Under the pieces are notes generated by a model, which saw only the letters and a list, made by a program, of their open reading frames with translations, was not told the DNA's origin and did no database searches. A program made the translations under genes and the position numbers. Positions 45,719 to 57,000 of a DNA stretch of 64,000 nt are shown one piece after another; positions within the stretch are counted from its first letter, which is position 1; the number at the start of each line of letters is the position of its first letter. This DNA is from Meandrina meandrites (Eukaryota; Cnidaria; Anthozoa; Scleractinia; Meandrinidae), in assembly GCA_963693305.1 (NCBI GenBank), contig OY855913.1, positions 15,717,022 to 15,781,021 of the forward strand. Direction: 5' to 3'.

Positions 45719-46412
45719 GTGTGGGTTCTGAAAGCGAAAAGTGTTTGGAAATTTCATCGTGGTGAAGGTGATTCTCTTGGTTTACGGAATCAACTGGTTC
45801 AGTTGACGACACGATATGGGTATAGTATTTGTTGACCACTTTATATTAAAATGTTTGATGTTTTTGAGTAGAATAAATATGTATATTGAGAATAAATGTT
45901 GTCACTTCCATTTTTAATGTAAGTGTCGTGTGTTTGCTGAACGTTTTGTTTTGGTCCCCAAATGAGAACAAACTGACGCTGTTGTTTGTAAGGGCGAGTG
46001 TTATAGATTTGAGATTCCAACCGCGCGGTGTGTTTAAACTGTTTTCTCTCGGTTAACATGTGCGTTTATTTGGGTTCGAGCCGGAGTTGCCAAATAATAG
46101 GTATTTTAGTGAGGTTGGAATGTGGCCGGAGAAGGTTTGACGTTTCCTGCTTAGGAATAGTAGGACTTCACATGGGCGGTCATGAGTTATTTATTGTACT
46201 ATCGTTTGAAAAGCTCATGACGTGATGATGTTACAAGGGCACGTTTTGTCTGCTCGGCAAATATTAAATTAGGTGTTTTGACAACGTGGTTGGATGGCAC
46301 AGCAAGAGAAAATCATCATTTGTGCCGCGAGTGAGGGCCGTAGGAAGGTATAGTAGTCGTGCGAGTCTCGCATTTCAAGCTTCGCATTGATGGCTATCTT
46401 TAGTAGAACGGC
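45719..46412. other. Unrecognised stretch before the palindrome
   Basis: No gene is recognised. A segment near 46222-46275 (GATGATGTTAC...AGGGCACGTTT) recurs in direct orientation near 47302-47350. Confidence 0.4.
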
Positions 46413-46420
46413 GGTGTAAT

Positions 46421-46795
46421 CATAGGAGACCCAAGCGTAAAATGTAGGGACTGGAACTGAAAATTGAAACTCATCAAAAGTATAGGTATTTTCTTGAATA
46501 AAGTTTATTAAACACTGCCTGGTGTCATTTTTTGTCATTCTACCGAGTTTCAGCGAGATTTGAGCGATTTTAGGTTTTTTAGCCCTACAGCGTTATAATA
46601 AGAGACAAGGTCTCTTATTATAACGCTGTAGGGCTAAAAAACCTAAAATCGCTCAAATCTCGCTGAAACTCGGTAGAATGACAAAAAATGACACCAGGCA
46701 GTGTTTAATAAACTTTATTCAAGAAAATACCTATACTTTTGATGAGTTTCAATTTTCAGTTCCAGTCCCTACATTTTACGCTTGGGTCTCCTATG
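46421..46795. mobile_element. Near-perfect 375-bp palindrome with target duplication
   Basis: Two 186-bp arms (46421-46606 and 46610-46795) are exact reverse complements as far as read by eye, separated by 3 nt (AAG). GTGTAAT flanks it directly at 46414-46420 and 46796-46802; 8 bp if the terminal G is counted. Flanking duplication points to insertion of a fold-back element and not local hairpin copying. There is no complete frame: the 89-residue minus frame at 46269-46538 runs across its left edge. Confidence 0.8.
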
Positions 46796-46802
46796 GTGTA
46801 AT

Positions 46803-48024
46803 GCGGTTATTTCAGTACCAATGACGTTATGCTTGCAAGTGTTTACGTCGGCCAAATTTATTTTCTTCAGATCTCTGAACTCGCCTCGATGAAACAGCCA
46901 AAAGATTCACTTCAACTGGTTAAACCGACAAGAAATAGTCGCAAAATTGCAAACAAATTAACGACCGTCGCTTCTGGCGAAATAAACATGGAAAGTAAAC
47001 ATAATCTTGTTTGTCACGTGCCGAAAGTGAAAGCTGCAACGTCAGCGCATTCCATGGCTGACGCAATACCTTTTTAGTGTATTTAATATTCCCAACGCAA
47101 AGCGGTTGCAGTTACGTTTACTCATAGGCAAAAGAAAAAAAAGACAGCCAGCTTTTTGGTAGTCTCCTTTACAGCCGTTGTTTGGGCTCGTCACGCAAAA
47201 AACAACGGCTGAAAAGAAAACTAGCTTTTTGGGTGTGCAGTCAAGCGTGTCACACAACTTCATCGACAGCTATTTTTAGCACTGCCGTGGGAATATTGGT
47301 ACTGATGATGTTACGCTTACAAGTTAGGGCACGTTTCTGCTTGCGAAATTAATATTGTCCCAGTCCAAGTAAAATCGTCACGTGGTTTGGCCGAAATGCA
47401 CTGGTGACTAGAGTTGTTTGTTTCTCGCGTTCGTCGGAAGAAACTCTTGCTTGCAGAAAGGTTTCTGTTTTATATTGATGATGAAAATAATGGAGCCATT
47501 TCAGAAACCCGAGAATACTTTGTTCTTGTTCCATCTGGCTATTCGTTTGCAATTTCTGGGTCAATTTGGCTTTTTTAGTGAGCGTGTTTGCGATTTTGTG
47601 ATCATGTTTACGGTAAATGTTGTCAACAGTTTTCAACAGTTTTCAATCCATGTTTTGATGTACTTAGCGGTTTTCTTTTCTTTCTGTTTAGGTTTGAAGA
47701 AATTACTGACGTATTTTTTGTCTTCAACAGTATGGTTCGATCGATCGGTTGCACACCATAGTCATATTTACAAGGGAAAGCAGCCTAATTTTAGAACATT
47801 TGCACAATTTCTTTTTAAATTGTTTTTGAGTTATTTTTCCAAAAGTAGCTCTTAGTCGGCGCGATGGACCGTGCACATGAACCATGCACAAATAGCTCAA
47901 CCCATGAAATAAACCATCGCAACAGGACTAACACCCAGTTCTACCCCAAGCCATCAATTGAAAAAATAACTCCTGCACGCTTAGCGTGCCTATGTTTTAA
48001 AGCGTATGCACGAAACGACAAGTG
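46803..48024 (+). other. Unrecognised stretch with two open frames
   Basis: Frames at 46829-47077 (82 residues, basic) and 47418-47855 (145 residues, Phe/Leu-rich) have no known domain. Either could be a decayed transposon exon. A MITE lies between them at 47159-47223. Confidence 0.3.
47159..47223. mobile_element. Small MITE of the TAGTCTCC...CAGCCG group
   Basis: The ends TAGTCTCCTTTACAGCCGTT and AACGGCTGAAAAGAAAACTA pair around GTCACGCAA. Confidence 0.55.
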
Positions 48025-48177
48025 CAGTGGCGGATCCATGGGAGGGGCCCGGGGGGCCCGGGCCCCCACCTTATTTTTTTCGGAAATAGCGCATTTTCTT
48101 TGAAGTGCCGGAATTATCTTTGCAGAATTCAACATTCATAGTTAAGCGGGCCCCCACCTTAGGTCTGGATCCGCCAC
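48025..48177. mobile_element. MITE with CAGTGGCGGATCC ends
   Basis: The left end is CAGTGGCGGATCCATGG and the right end CTGGATCCGCCACGG. AAGTG occurs on both sides. The interior carries GGGCCCCCACCTTA twice. The CAG end suggests hAT, weakly. Confidence 0.6.
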
Positions 48178-48592
48178 GGAAGTGTACTGAATATTAATAA
48201 CTGATTTGAAATGTTCACGTGTGGCACGGACCCTGTGGCCCCAGTCAGCAGAACAGCAAAAGATTCAAGTCGTACGCATAACACATTTGTTTGCATTTCA
48301 AAATCTGCTGTACATAAGAGATTTTGTATTCTTTATGAGATCAGTTTATTTTACAGTGCAGTTTGGTTGTATTTTTTTTCTATGTAAAACCGAGAGCATT
48401 CTGCTCCGTAATGTTCTTTTCTGATCTCAACATTAAAGCGTGGACTGAAATTACCGTAATTACCTCTCTTGGCACTCCTGTTTTAATCGGAACACCTTCG
48501 GAATCTCAAAGTTTGGACTTTTCCGACAACTAATTCGGCGCAGATTTAGAGCTTCATGAGCTGGCATTGCAGAGAGGTAAACTTGGAATATT

Positions 48593-48741
48593 GTAGTGTG
48601 TCATGACAGAAGCGGAATTCTAAACGGAGCGCTTTTAAAAAAAGATAGAAGGCGTTAAATTAAAATTTGCACATTTAAACTACTTTTACTCGCTGGCAAA
48701 GTTAAATCTAAAAAATCCGCTTCTGTCATGATACACTAGAG
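48593..48741. mobile_element. MITE with TAGTGTRTCATGACAGAAGC ends
   Basis: Inverted ends of about 23 bp, TAGTGTGTCATGACAGAAGC on the left and its near-complement on the right. A TA-type duplication is likely but not proven. Confidence 0.65.
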
Positions 48742-49344
48742 ATCTTGACTGATCTATTTTTGATAATACCACGGAGTGCTGTCTTTTACTCGATCCGCAA
48801 ACTTGGACACAAAATCATGGATTTTTCAATTTGGCACTAATGGCGCTCTAGCGTCGCCGTGAAGCGCAATCTACCAAATCAAAGACGACATTCGTAAATT
48901 TCAGCTCAATCGCACCCATAACAGCCCAGATATAAGCGTTTTAAAAGATGTAGGACAAGCAAAATTGTGCCTAATGAATTTATTCACGGTCAGTTGTCGC
49001 CCGCGACCTTAACAGGACTTTTCGGCGATGCCTCTCTGTGGGAACGGGGTGAATACGCAAATATACGCAAATCCGCCGATCCGTGCTATTTTTTGGCCAA
49101 ATCAGTCAATTCAATCCGCCACTATTTTCGTTCAAATCCGAATCTGCATTACTTGAAAAGTTCGTGTGGAAAATAGGTTTACTACAAGATCTTGCAACGA
49201 ACGGCAAATGTTGTTTTTATGCAAATTTTTTAACAAGTTTCATCTTATCGCTCGCTTGTGCGACAATTCGACCAACATACCTACGAAGTAAACGAAGAAA
49301 AGCAAGGCTGATTGAACAGTTGGGAACTATATATATTTCCAATA

Positions 49345-49373
49345 TTTCGTAAGGCACGGCCTTCCTTCTTCAG
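49345..49373 (-). ncRNA. Hammerhead-like core downstream of the Penelope-like frame
   Basis: On the minus strand CTGAAGA is followed by a GC-rich hairpin (AGGAAGGCCGTGCCTT) and CGAAAT. It lies about 240 bp downstream of the reverse transcriptase stop codon, where Penelope-like elements carry hammerhead motifs in their terminal repeats (family knowledge). Confidence 0.45.
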
Positions 49374-49612
49374 GGTGTTACAAAGAATGACTCTAAAAGT
49401 TAAACGTTACAAATTTAAAATATAGGAAATACGATACAACAAGCAAATAATGATAACGTACTAATCTAAGTGACGCGGCTAAGAGATAAGTAACGGTAGA
49501 AAGAAACGTTAAAATTTGAAATTTAAAAATATGGAGAAACGTTACAATATGAAATGCTGTGAAAAAGCTATAAATGGCACAAAAGGTAGAATGCTGATAC
49601 TAAAATAACGTA

Positions 49613-51100
49613 TTAAGTTTCATCTTTCTTATTTAAACCTTGAGGTTCAAGAGTTTGACCTCTTTCAATGAGGTATGCTTCTCTTGCCTTACGTACACTG
49701 TCACGATTAGATTGAACGAGTTCAAGAGGAATTAGTTGCATGTCAGTAGCGTTATGATTGTTACACAAAAAATGTTCTGATACTGTGGTGGGCTTGGAGC
49801 TGTTAGTTTGTTTGTCAACAGGTCTGCGATGTTCGTTGAAGCGGTCTTTAAGTCTACGTTTGGTTTCTCCTATGTATTGTTTGTGACAGTTGTTACATTG
49901 TACCATGTAAATAACGTTTTTGGAGTTGCAGTCAATGTAATGGTTAATAAGTCTAGTTTCGCCGGTAGAATTAAATGTATAGTTAGTAAGTCCGTCGTTT
50001 ATGTAGTTGCATGTAAGGCAGTTTTTTCCGCAACGGAAAGAACCGCGGGGTTGGTTAGTAATGGTGGCTGGTTTACGAAGTTTAGCACTAACTAATAAGT
50101 TGCTGAGGTTGTTAGACAGTCGGAAAGCAACAAGAGGTTTAGCTTTGAAAACGTTACTGCAGCGGGGAGATGAAGATAAAATGTTGAAGTGTTTGTGAAA
50201 AATGGATGAAACGTAACGAAGGGCTGGATGATATGTTATAACAAGGGGTACCCGTTGGGGCTGATTAGTAGTGGGAGTGTCTTTGGGGTTAAGTGCATTA
50301 GTACGTGTGATGTTATGTACGCGTTCTATTTCTTGATTAAGAAACGACATATTATATCCACGTTTGTTAAGATAAGATTTGAGTTCATTAGTACGTTGTT
50401 TAAAAGTCTCGTCAGAGGAACAGATACGACGAAGTCGGAGAGCTAGGCTGAATGGAATAGCTCTTTTAGTGTGTGTAGGGTGACATGATGAATGTAGCAA
50501 GTACTGATGTTTGTCGGTTGCTTTAGTGTAAAGGTCAGTCGTGATATTGCCGTTATTGAGAAAAACGTTGACATCAAGAAAGGGTATAGATGTGAATGAA
50601 TAATTGGATGTAAACTTGATGGTGGGGTGAATGCCGTTAAGGTAAGAGGTGAAGGCATGGAGGTCGTCTACAGAATGTGTCCATATCATGAAGATGTCGT
50701 CTATGTAACGCCACCATGTGTGTGGCTGGTGAGGAGCACGTGATAAAGCGTCTGTCTCAAATTTGGCGAGGAACAGATTGGCGTAAGAAGGCGCCATTCT
50801 GGTTCCCATGGCTGTACCGTGTATCTGTAGGTAGTGTTTGTCGTTGAATGTGAAGCTGTTCATTGTGAGAATCTTACGTATGAGGTCACAGAGAGTCTCT
50901 GTACCAACAGTAGAACTATTGCGGTCGCGTGTGTCAAGGAAATGTCGGCAGGCGGTAATGCCTTCGTTATGGGGAATGTTGGTGTAGAGAGAAGAAACGT
51001 CTAGAGTAACAAGAAGAGCGTTATGGGGGAGTAAATACCTACGAAGACCGACTAAAGTGATCCAAACTTCCTGACATGAAGAGTCCAGAATCCAGGCCAA
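49613..51100 (-). CDS. Penelope-like element reverse transcriptase/GIY-YIG endonuclease, 5'-truncated
   Basis: The 495-residue frame has no stops. Reverse transcriptase motifs: VTLDVSSLYTNIP (first catalytic Asp, residue 34), GTAMGTRMAPSYANLF (95-110) and RYIDDIF with catalytic YIDD at 132-135. A cysteine motif CGKNCLTC (357-364) precedes a GIY-YIG nuclease with VIYMVQC (396-402), QYIG (408-411) and a late EAYLIE (474-479). N-terminal reverse transcriptase motifs are missing, so roughly the first third to half of the protein is lost. The frame starts inside the finger/palm region and the annotated ATG is only the first in frame. It is inserted within AATCCGCG-rich repeat sequence seen on both sides (near 49065-49130 and 51110-51210). 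Confidence 0.9.
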   Translation of the reverse strand: MAWILDSSCQEVWITLVGLRRYLLPHNALLVTLDVSSLYTNIPHNEGITACRHFLDTRDRNSSTVGTETLCDLIRKILTMNSFTFNDKHYLQIHGTAMGTRMAPSYANLFLAKFETDALSRAPHQPHTWWRYIDDIFMIWTHSVDDLHAFTSYLNGIHPTIKFTSNYSFTSIPFLDVNVFLNNGNITTDLYTKATDKHQYLLHSSCHPTHTKRAIPFSLALRLRRICSSDETFKQRTNELKSYLNKRGYNMSFLNQEIERVHNITRTNALNPKDTPTTNQPQRVPLVITYHPALRYVSSIFHKHFNILSSSPRCSNVFKAKPLVAFRLSNNLSNLLVSAKLRKPATITNQPRGSFRCGKNCLTCNYINDGLTNYTFNSTGETRLINHYIDCNSKNVIYMVQCNNCHKQYIGETKRRLKDRFNEHRRPVDKQTNSSKPTTVSEHFLCNNHNATDMQLIPLELVQSNRDSVRKAREAYLIERGQTLEPQGLNKKDET

Positions 51101-53137
51101 AATTCTCAGCTAATCCGCGGCCTGCTGAACTTTCGAAATCCGCGAATCCGCTCAATGTATCGCAAAAATCTGCAATCCGTGCGCATTTGAAGGCCAAATA
51201 CGACAATCCGCGAACCTGTTCATTGTTGGGCCGCAACAATACACCATTTCTTGATACGTGGACTTTTGCAATGACGATTTGACGTACTAATAAAAGTTAT
51301 CTTTTTATGTGCTATACAAATTGTAAATGATGATATGATTCAGTCATCGAAACTCTCACAGAAGTTTCTGTTTTTTTTTTTTTCAAGAATCCATTTGAAA
51401 TCAGTATAAAACAGTCCAGTGGTATTCATTTCTATGTTTGCTTGCTCGAAATACCTTGAAAACGCACTCAATGTTGTCCAAGAGAACCAAAGTTTTCAAA
51501 ATGCTCTGTGGAGGGATACCCCTGGGCCATTTTCAAGCTCACGACTGTGGCTTGCATCGGCAAGGAAAGCATTGTCGGTGATTCAACATGATTGATATGA
51601 TGAAATGTTATCCAGAATCGACATCTGAAAGAAAAATAAATGGCTATTTGGGCTTTTCGCATCAACGTTACCCTTCCTTGGTGGCATTCTCGTTACCCCA
51701 CGGATAAACGCAGGTGCGTCTACCTGCAGTTTTCACACAGCCATTTTCCCATAAGCAGTTTGTTTCGCTTCACGCTCAATAAATAGTAATGCTCGTAGTC
51801 TGCAACTCTTGGTGCTTACCAAAAAAGCACGTCCTGGGGAGGAGATTAGAGAGTTATATGCAAGGATAACGCAAGGAAGCAACAAAACAAAAAACGCAAA
51901 AAAGTACACATAATAAACGGGTGTGGAGAAAATAATATAAAACAGTGTGCGTAACTGAAACATCACATCCCGGATCTGATGTTAAAGGAGCTACGTCACT
52001 CGGATTTCACAGAAACTAAATTATTCCAAAATTAGTGGTAGGCAACTTTACCCATGTGAAACATCATCTTTGAACAACTGAAGGAAAATATAACCTTAAT
52101 TTGCAGAGAGAAATCAAACCACGGCTATAAATATAGATTCTTTTTCCAAGACGCGCGGAAACAAATTTAAAAGTTTAGCCTCAATTTTTCAAAGTGTAAT
52201 CCATTTTCATCCTAGCCACTCGTAGCCAAAGATGCTATAAACTGTTTCATTTCTCTCATATAACAATTTTCAATAAAATAGACCATTATTTTCAGGTTTC
52301 CTGTTACATAAATATATATTTTGGCTGTTCAAAAATTTGTTCAAATCCGTGACAAAGCCCAGAATTTAAAAGCATAAAATTAGGATAGTAAGAGGTGGGC
52401 TCCGCCCTTTGCTACCGTTATTGATAGGAACAAACTCAGAACAACTCAAATGACCACAAGTGAGGTACTTGTTTATTTGAACAATTACATTACAAGAATA
52501 ACAAGATATATTCGTGAGCAAAAAGCCCGTCGCTTTTTGTGTAAATTGTCGAACCTTTCTAACCGGCTAAATATCACTAATTTATTCACACCAGGTCTTC
52601 AAACCATTGGCAAAAAAGAGCGTTCACTTCACTTTCCTGGTGAAGTTATTGAAATTGTTTACAAGTTAATAAGCTTGCCTGTTTTACTATACCCTATTTA
52701 TATGTGCAATTTGCAAATAATACCTTATCTATCGTCGTGTGGGGTCCAATGACCACAAATATCAATTTAACACTTCAGTGCATTCTAGTCGAAGATTCAC
52801 TGGGAACAATATTTTACAGCTAATGAACTTGCTTTCTCCAGTTGTGGTTAGCCTCCAATACAAACATTCCCTTGGTTTGTCACACAACCCTACCAAAAGA
52901 TCGTGTGACCAGCCGAAAGAGTGTTGTCACAGCTGGAGACTACTTAGCTCCCAAACTGTTACAGACTGAGAATAAACAGGAGTTGCTGACAGAAATACCG
53001 AAGATAATGTAAAGAAAACAAACAAATAAACAAAAAAAGAACAATGCGTTCAAATACAACGCCAGTTTGGCAAAATATTAGCTAGTGTATGGAGTTTTTC
53101 CCTGCCAACAATAGCGTCACTCAGTGATTGAAGAAAA
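51101..53137. other. Gap between Penelope-like element and exchanger gene
   Basis: Holds AATCCGCG-type repeats (51110-51210), a poly-T tract near 51370 and a MITE-like fold near 52850-52950. The plus-strand 100-residue frame at 52450-52752 has a hydrophobic end but no recognised family. The exchanger 3' UTR is presumably at the right side, but no clear polyadenylation signal was fixed. Confidence 0.4.
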
Positions 53138-53941
53138 CTACTTCCAACCAATGGCGCTGCTTTCCAGAAGAGCAACCAGGCCAATTGACACAACGTACAG
53201 TGAACCAACAATGACACCATACCACAACTACACGGTGAAATAGAAGAGAGAATACAAAATATTAGATGCCTTTTTACTCAGTGGTGTGAGGGTTAGCCAG
53301 AATATCTCAAGACTCAAAGGTGATTCCTCATGCTCCTTGCTACTCTAAGCTGACTTCCTTTAGTTTATTGTGCAAAGATCACATGGTGGGCTAATCTAAC
53401 ATTCTGATTACAAGTGTGAGGCCCTAATGAGTTATCTATGGCTGACACCAGCTTGGATTTACATTTAAGGAACTACTGTCAATTATAATGCTATTGCGAT
53501 AAACTACTTTTTTATTTCTCTGCTGAAAATAAGATTGATGGGCAACCTACTTTTTACTGAAAATGTTGCGGTAAAGCACTTACAGTCTTCAACATCTGAG
53601 TGCTTGGATGATTGGAGTCTAACTTATGTTTTATTGTAATATTTATTAAGCGCACTAATCACAGAAAAACCGCATCTCATTATGAACTCCAATGCAGTCT
53701 GTGGAGCAGACAGCTGGCATGCCAAAACAGTCGGTAAATCTTTGTAAATCTCAGTGAGATATTTTAATATTATGGCCAATCAGAACATTCTATGAGCACT
53801 TGAAAAACTGTGAAGTTGTCTACCAACTACTACTATTTCACAAAATTAATTAAAGGTTTACCTTGTAAGTCAAACGGAAACCAACAATTCCTACAACCCA
53901 CTGCACAAAGATAATCACGGTCACCTCTGCAGACAAAAAAG

Positions 53942-54008
<67 letters not shown>

Positions 54009-57000
54009 GTCAGTCAGTCAGTCAGTCAGTCAGTCAGTCAGTCAGTCAATCAGTCACTTCCATCCATGTCCAATACACCAGCATCAACCGAAGTCACTTA
54101 TTAAAGCACCGACTACTCAACTTGGCAGAAGTCTAGTCGCTATTCTTATTGGAAGTGGAGATTCAAAGTTGAAACACTTACCAGAAGTAAAACTGATGGA
54201 GATAGGTTACAAAATGTTGACAACTTGTCGAGGCTCGTCACGACTCAGCCGAGTCAGTAAGTCGGTCGGTCAGTCGGTCGGTCGATTATTGCACAGGAAA
54301 GCTCAAGAATTTAATTTCTTACAGACTGCTGTACATTTTTTTAAAATAGTAATTTGTGCTACATCAGTTGTTCACGACTTCTCCTGGTTAATGACTTTTT
54401 TGATTCCTGTCTTGTTGAATGTGTGTTGTACATGTAGTGAGAAATTCATCTGCCAAATTTACTGACCTGCAGAGTAGTACCACTTCAGATCTCGTAAGTA
54501 TACAAGGGCAGCAAAAATGCCAAGACACAGAGTGTTGTTCATTGTTCCAGCCCCATACAACTAAAACAGAAATTCACAGAAAACAAATTAATACAGTGGC
54601 CTGATAGCTAATAGTTCTAAAGCTATTGTTTGTACTCATTCATTAGACACTCGTCACATTCTGTTTTAGCACAGGTTTTTTGTGGTCTCAAGTTTCTAAG
54701 TATCAATTAGATTAAAAGCTCGAGGTTTTTATTGGCTGCAAGTTGAAAAGGGGCAAAGCCCCGAGTTACGTACTAAAATTTGAAAGAACTTAAGAACATG
54801 ACATAGTAACAACATGTAAGGTACAATGTACTTTTCATAAATGTGCTCCGAGATCCTTCTTTATAAATCCATACTACATACATGACTGTGTCTGTGCAGA
54901 GAACGAGATTGATATTTACAAGTTTGACCTTAGGCAGGCTCCAATGGTTTATGCCAGTGACTGAAGGAATTCACACATGAATTTTGTGTACAAGGGAAAT
55001 GACCTTGACACAAACCTGCTCATTGCAGGGATCCAGAAATTAACCAAATTGTGACACAAACCTGGTTAGGGTTATTTCCTTGTCTATACTGTCTAACGTT
55101 TTTTTGGCTCATTCCAAACATCTTTACCTGTGCAAAAGTCATGGAGATGTTTTCCTTCTTCTTCTTTGAGGCAAAAATCAGGGACGAGACAAGTTCAGAG
55201 GCATTAGAGCAGAGGGGGGTAACGACAAATGAGACGTAGAATGCTAAAGGAAGATAAAAATACATGTGGTCATTTGGATAAGACATGAAGATACCGGTAA
55301 GTTGCAATGTATGTAAAGTAAAATCACGATATACAGCAATTTTTTAAGTGTCGTAAAACCAAAACCAAAGTAATCCCGATCACCATTGCCAATTACAAAG
55401 GACCCAACAATTCCAGTGAACCAATCAACACTTGAGACTAGGAGTATTGGCACTGATCCCCTGAACGAGATGTTATTTCATAGCAGGGTTGTCCAAAGAG
55501 TATTTATATACCTAATTATACTTCTGGATGGAGAGCGGTACTGAATCTTGTCCAAGGACACTACCCATTGATCCAAACAGTGCTCGAGCCTGGACCACTC
55601 AAACTGCAGTCCAATGCACCAATTTACATGCTGGCAACTTTTTCCATGTGAACATTAACTTACCTGAAATTGGAATGTGAGACTTGTTCTTTGGATTAGT
55701 CAGTGAATCCAGCACATCACACATGGGATCAGCAAATACTGTCACCTACAAACAACAACAAATTGTGCTATTTAATCCACTATGTGATTGGCCTGAGAGT
55801 GAGAAAGCCACAGTCTGGTACTCAGTGTAGCAAGCAAGATCCAGTCTGTACTGAACCTAATTGCAATGATAATTATGAAATGAGTGAAATGATCTTTGCA
55901 GTGAACAAGCAATTTAAGCAGTAATTATTGCTTTTTTACATGTATGCCTGAGAAAAATTTCAAGGCTACAATGGAATTTGAACCAGTGCATTGCTCTATA
56001 CCAACTGAGCTATGAAGCCTTGATACGTTGGTAGAGCAACATGGCGGTATCGCAGAGGTCATCGATTCAAATCCCATTGTAGCCTTCACATTTTTTCCAG
56101 GCTAAAGCAACATTTGCTTAAATTGCTTGTTCACTGCAAAGATCATTTCACTCTTTTGTTCACATATATTTCAAATTCACTTTCACTAATTTGCCACGTG
56201 ATGGAAATATGGCCAAAGAAAAGTGAATGCATCAGAATTGTGGAATGGGGAACTGCTAGTCAGGATGATGGGACCCCATACTGTCTCAAGTTGTTGTTCC
56301 TGTAACCCTGCTTGGGTATATGGCAACAAAGTCTAAATTCAGATTAATTTACTCACCAAACCGACTCCAAGGACTAGTAGACCAACACACTTAAGGACCA
56401 AATGAGTGAAACTTTCCTCGCCTTCCTCTTCTTCCTAATAGCCACAAAATAACAATAAATTACCCAATTAAACAAATAAATGAATTTACTGGTAACAAAA
56501 GACAAAAAAAATATGAGTCAAATAAGGAAACCAAAGAAGAAAGGAGACATGGAAGAAAGGAAGAATGAAATTAGTAATGCAATCATAACAACAGGAAATG
56601 CTCTGATATCTTTCATTTTAGTTTGGTAACAGGTTCATTTTTTGAAGGGTATGATATTTCACGACATGAGCGATTTTTTTTAAAAAATGTTAAAAAGTTT
56701 TCTTGGGTCACTGTCTTTTGCTCAACCTCTCAGAAGGACTGGCTGCTCAGCAAGTGAAATTATTTTGGATGAACATGAAGATGTTTATGTTGTGGAAGGT
56801 GGCCATTTATGAAGTTGCTGGAATGTTAGACAGAAAAGCTTAAGTAGACTACAAAACAGAATTCTAGAGAAATGACTTAGACAGCAAGGAAGTTATGATT
56901 TTTATTTACTTCTCTCCATGGAGGCAAATAAGACTTCAGCTCAAAATGAACAAGAAAAAATGTAAAACACTCAGTTTAAACTTTAAATGCTAATTTTTAC

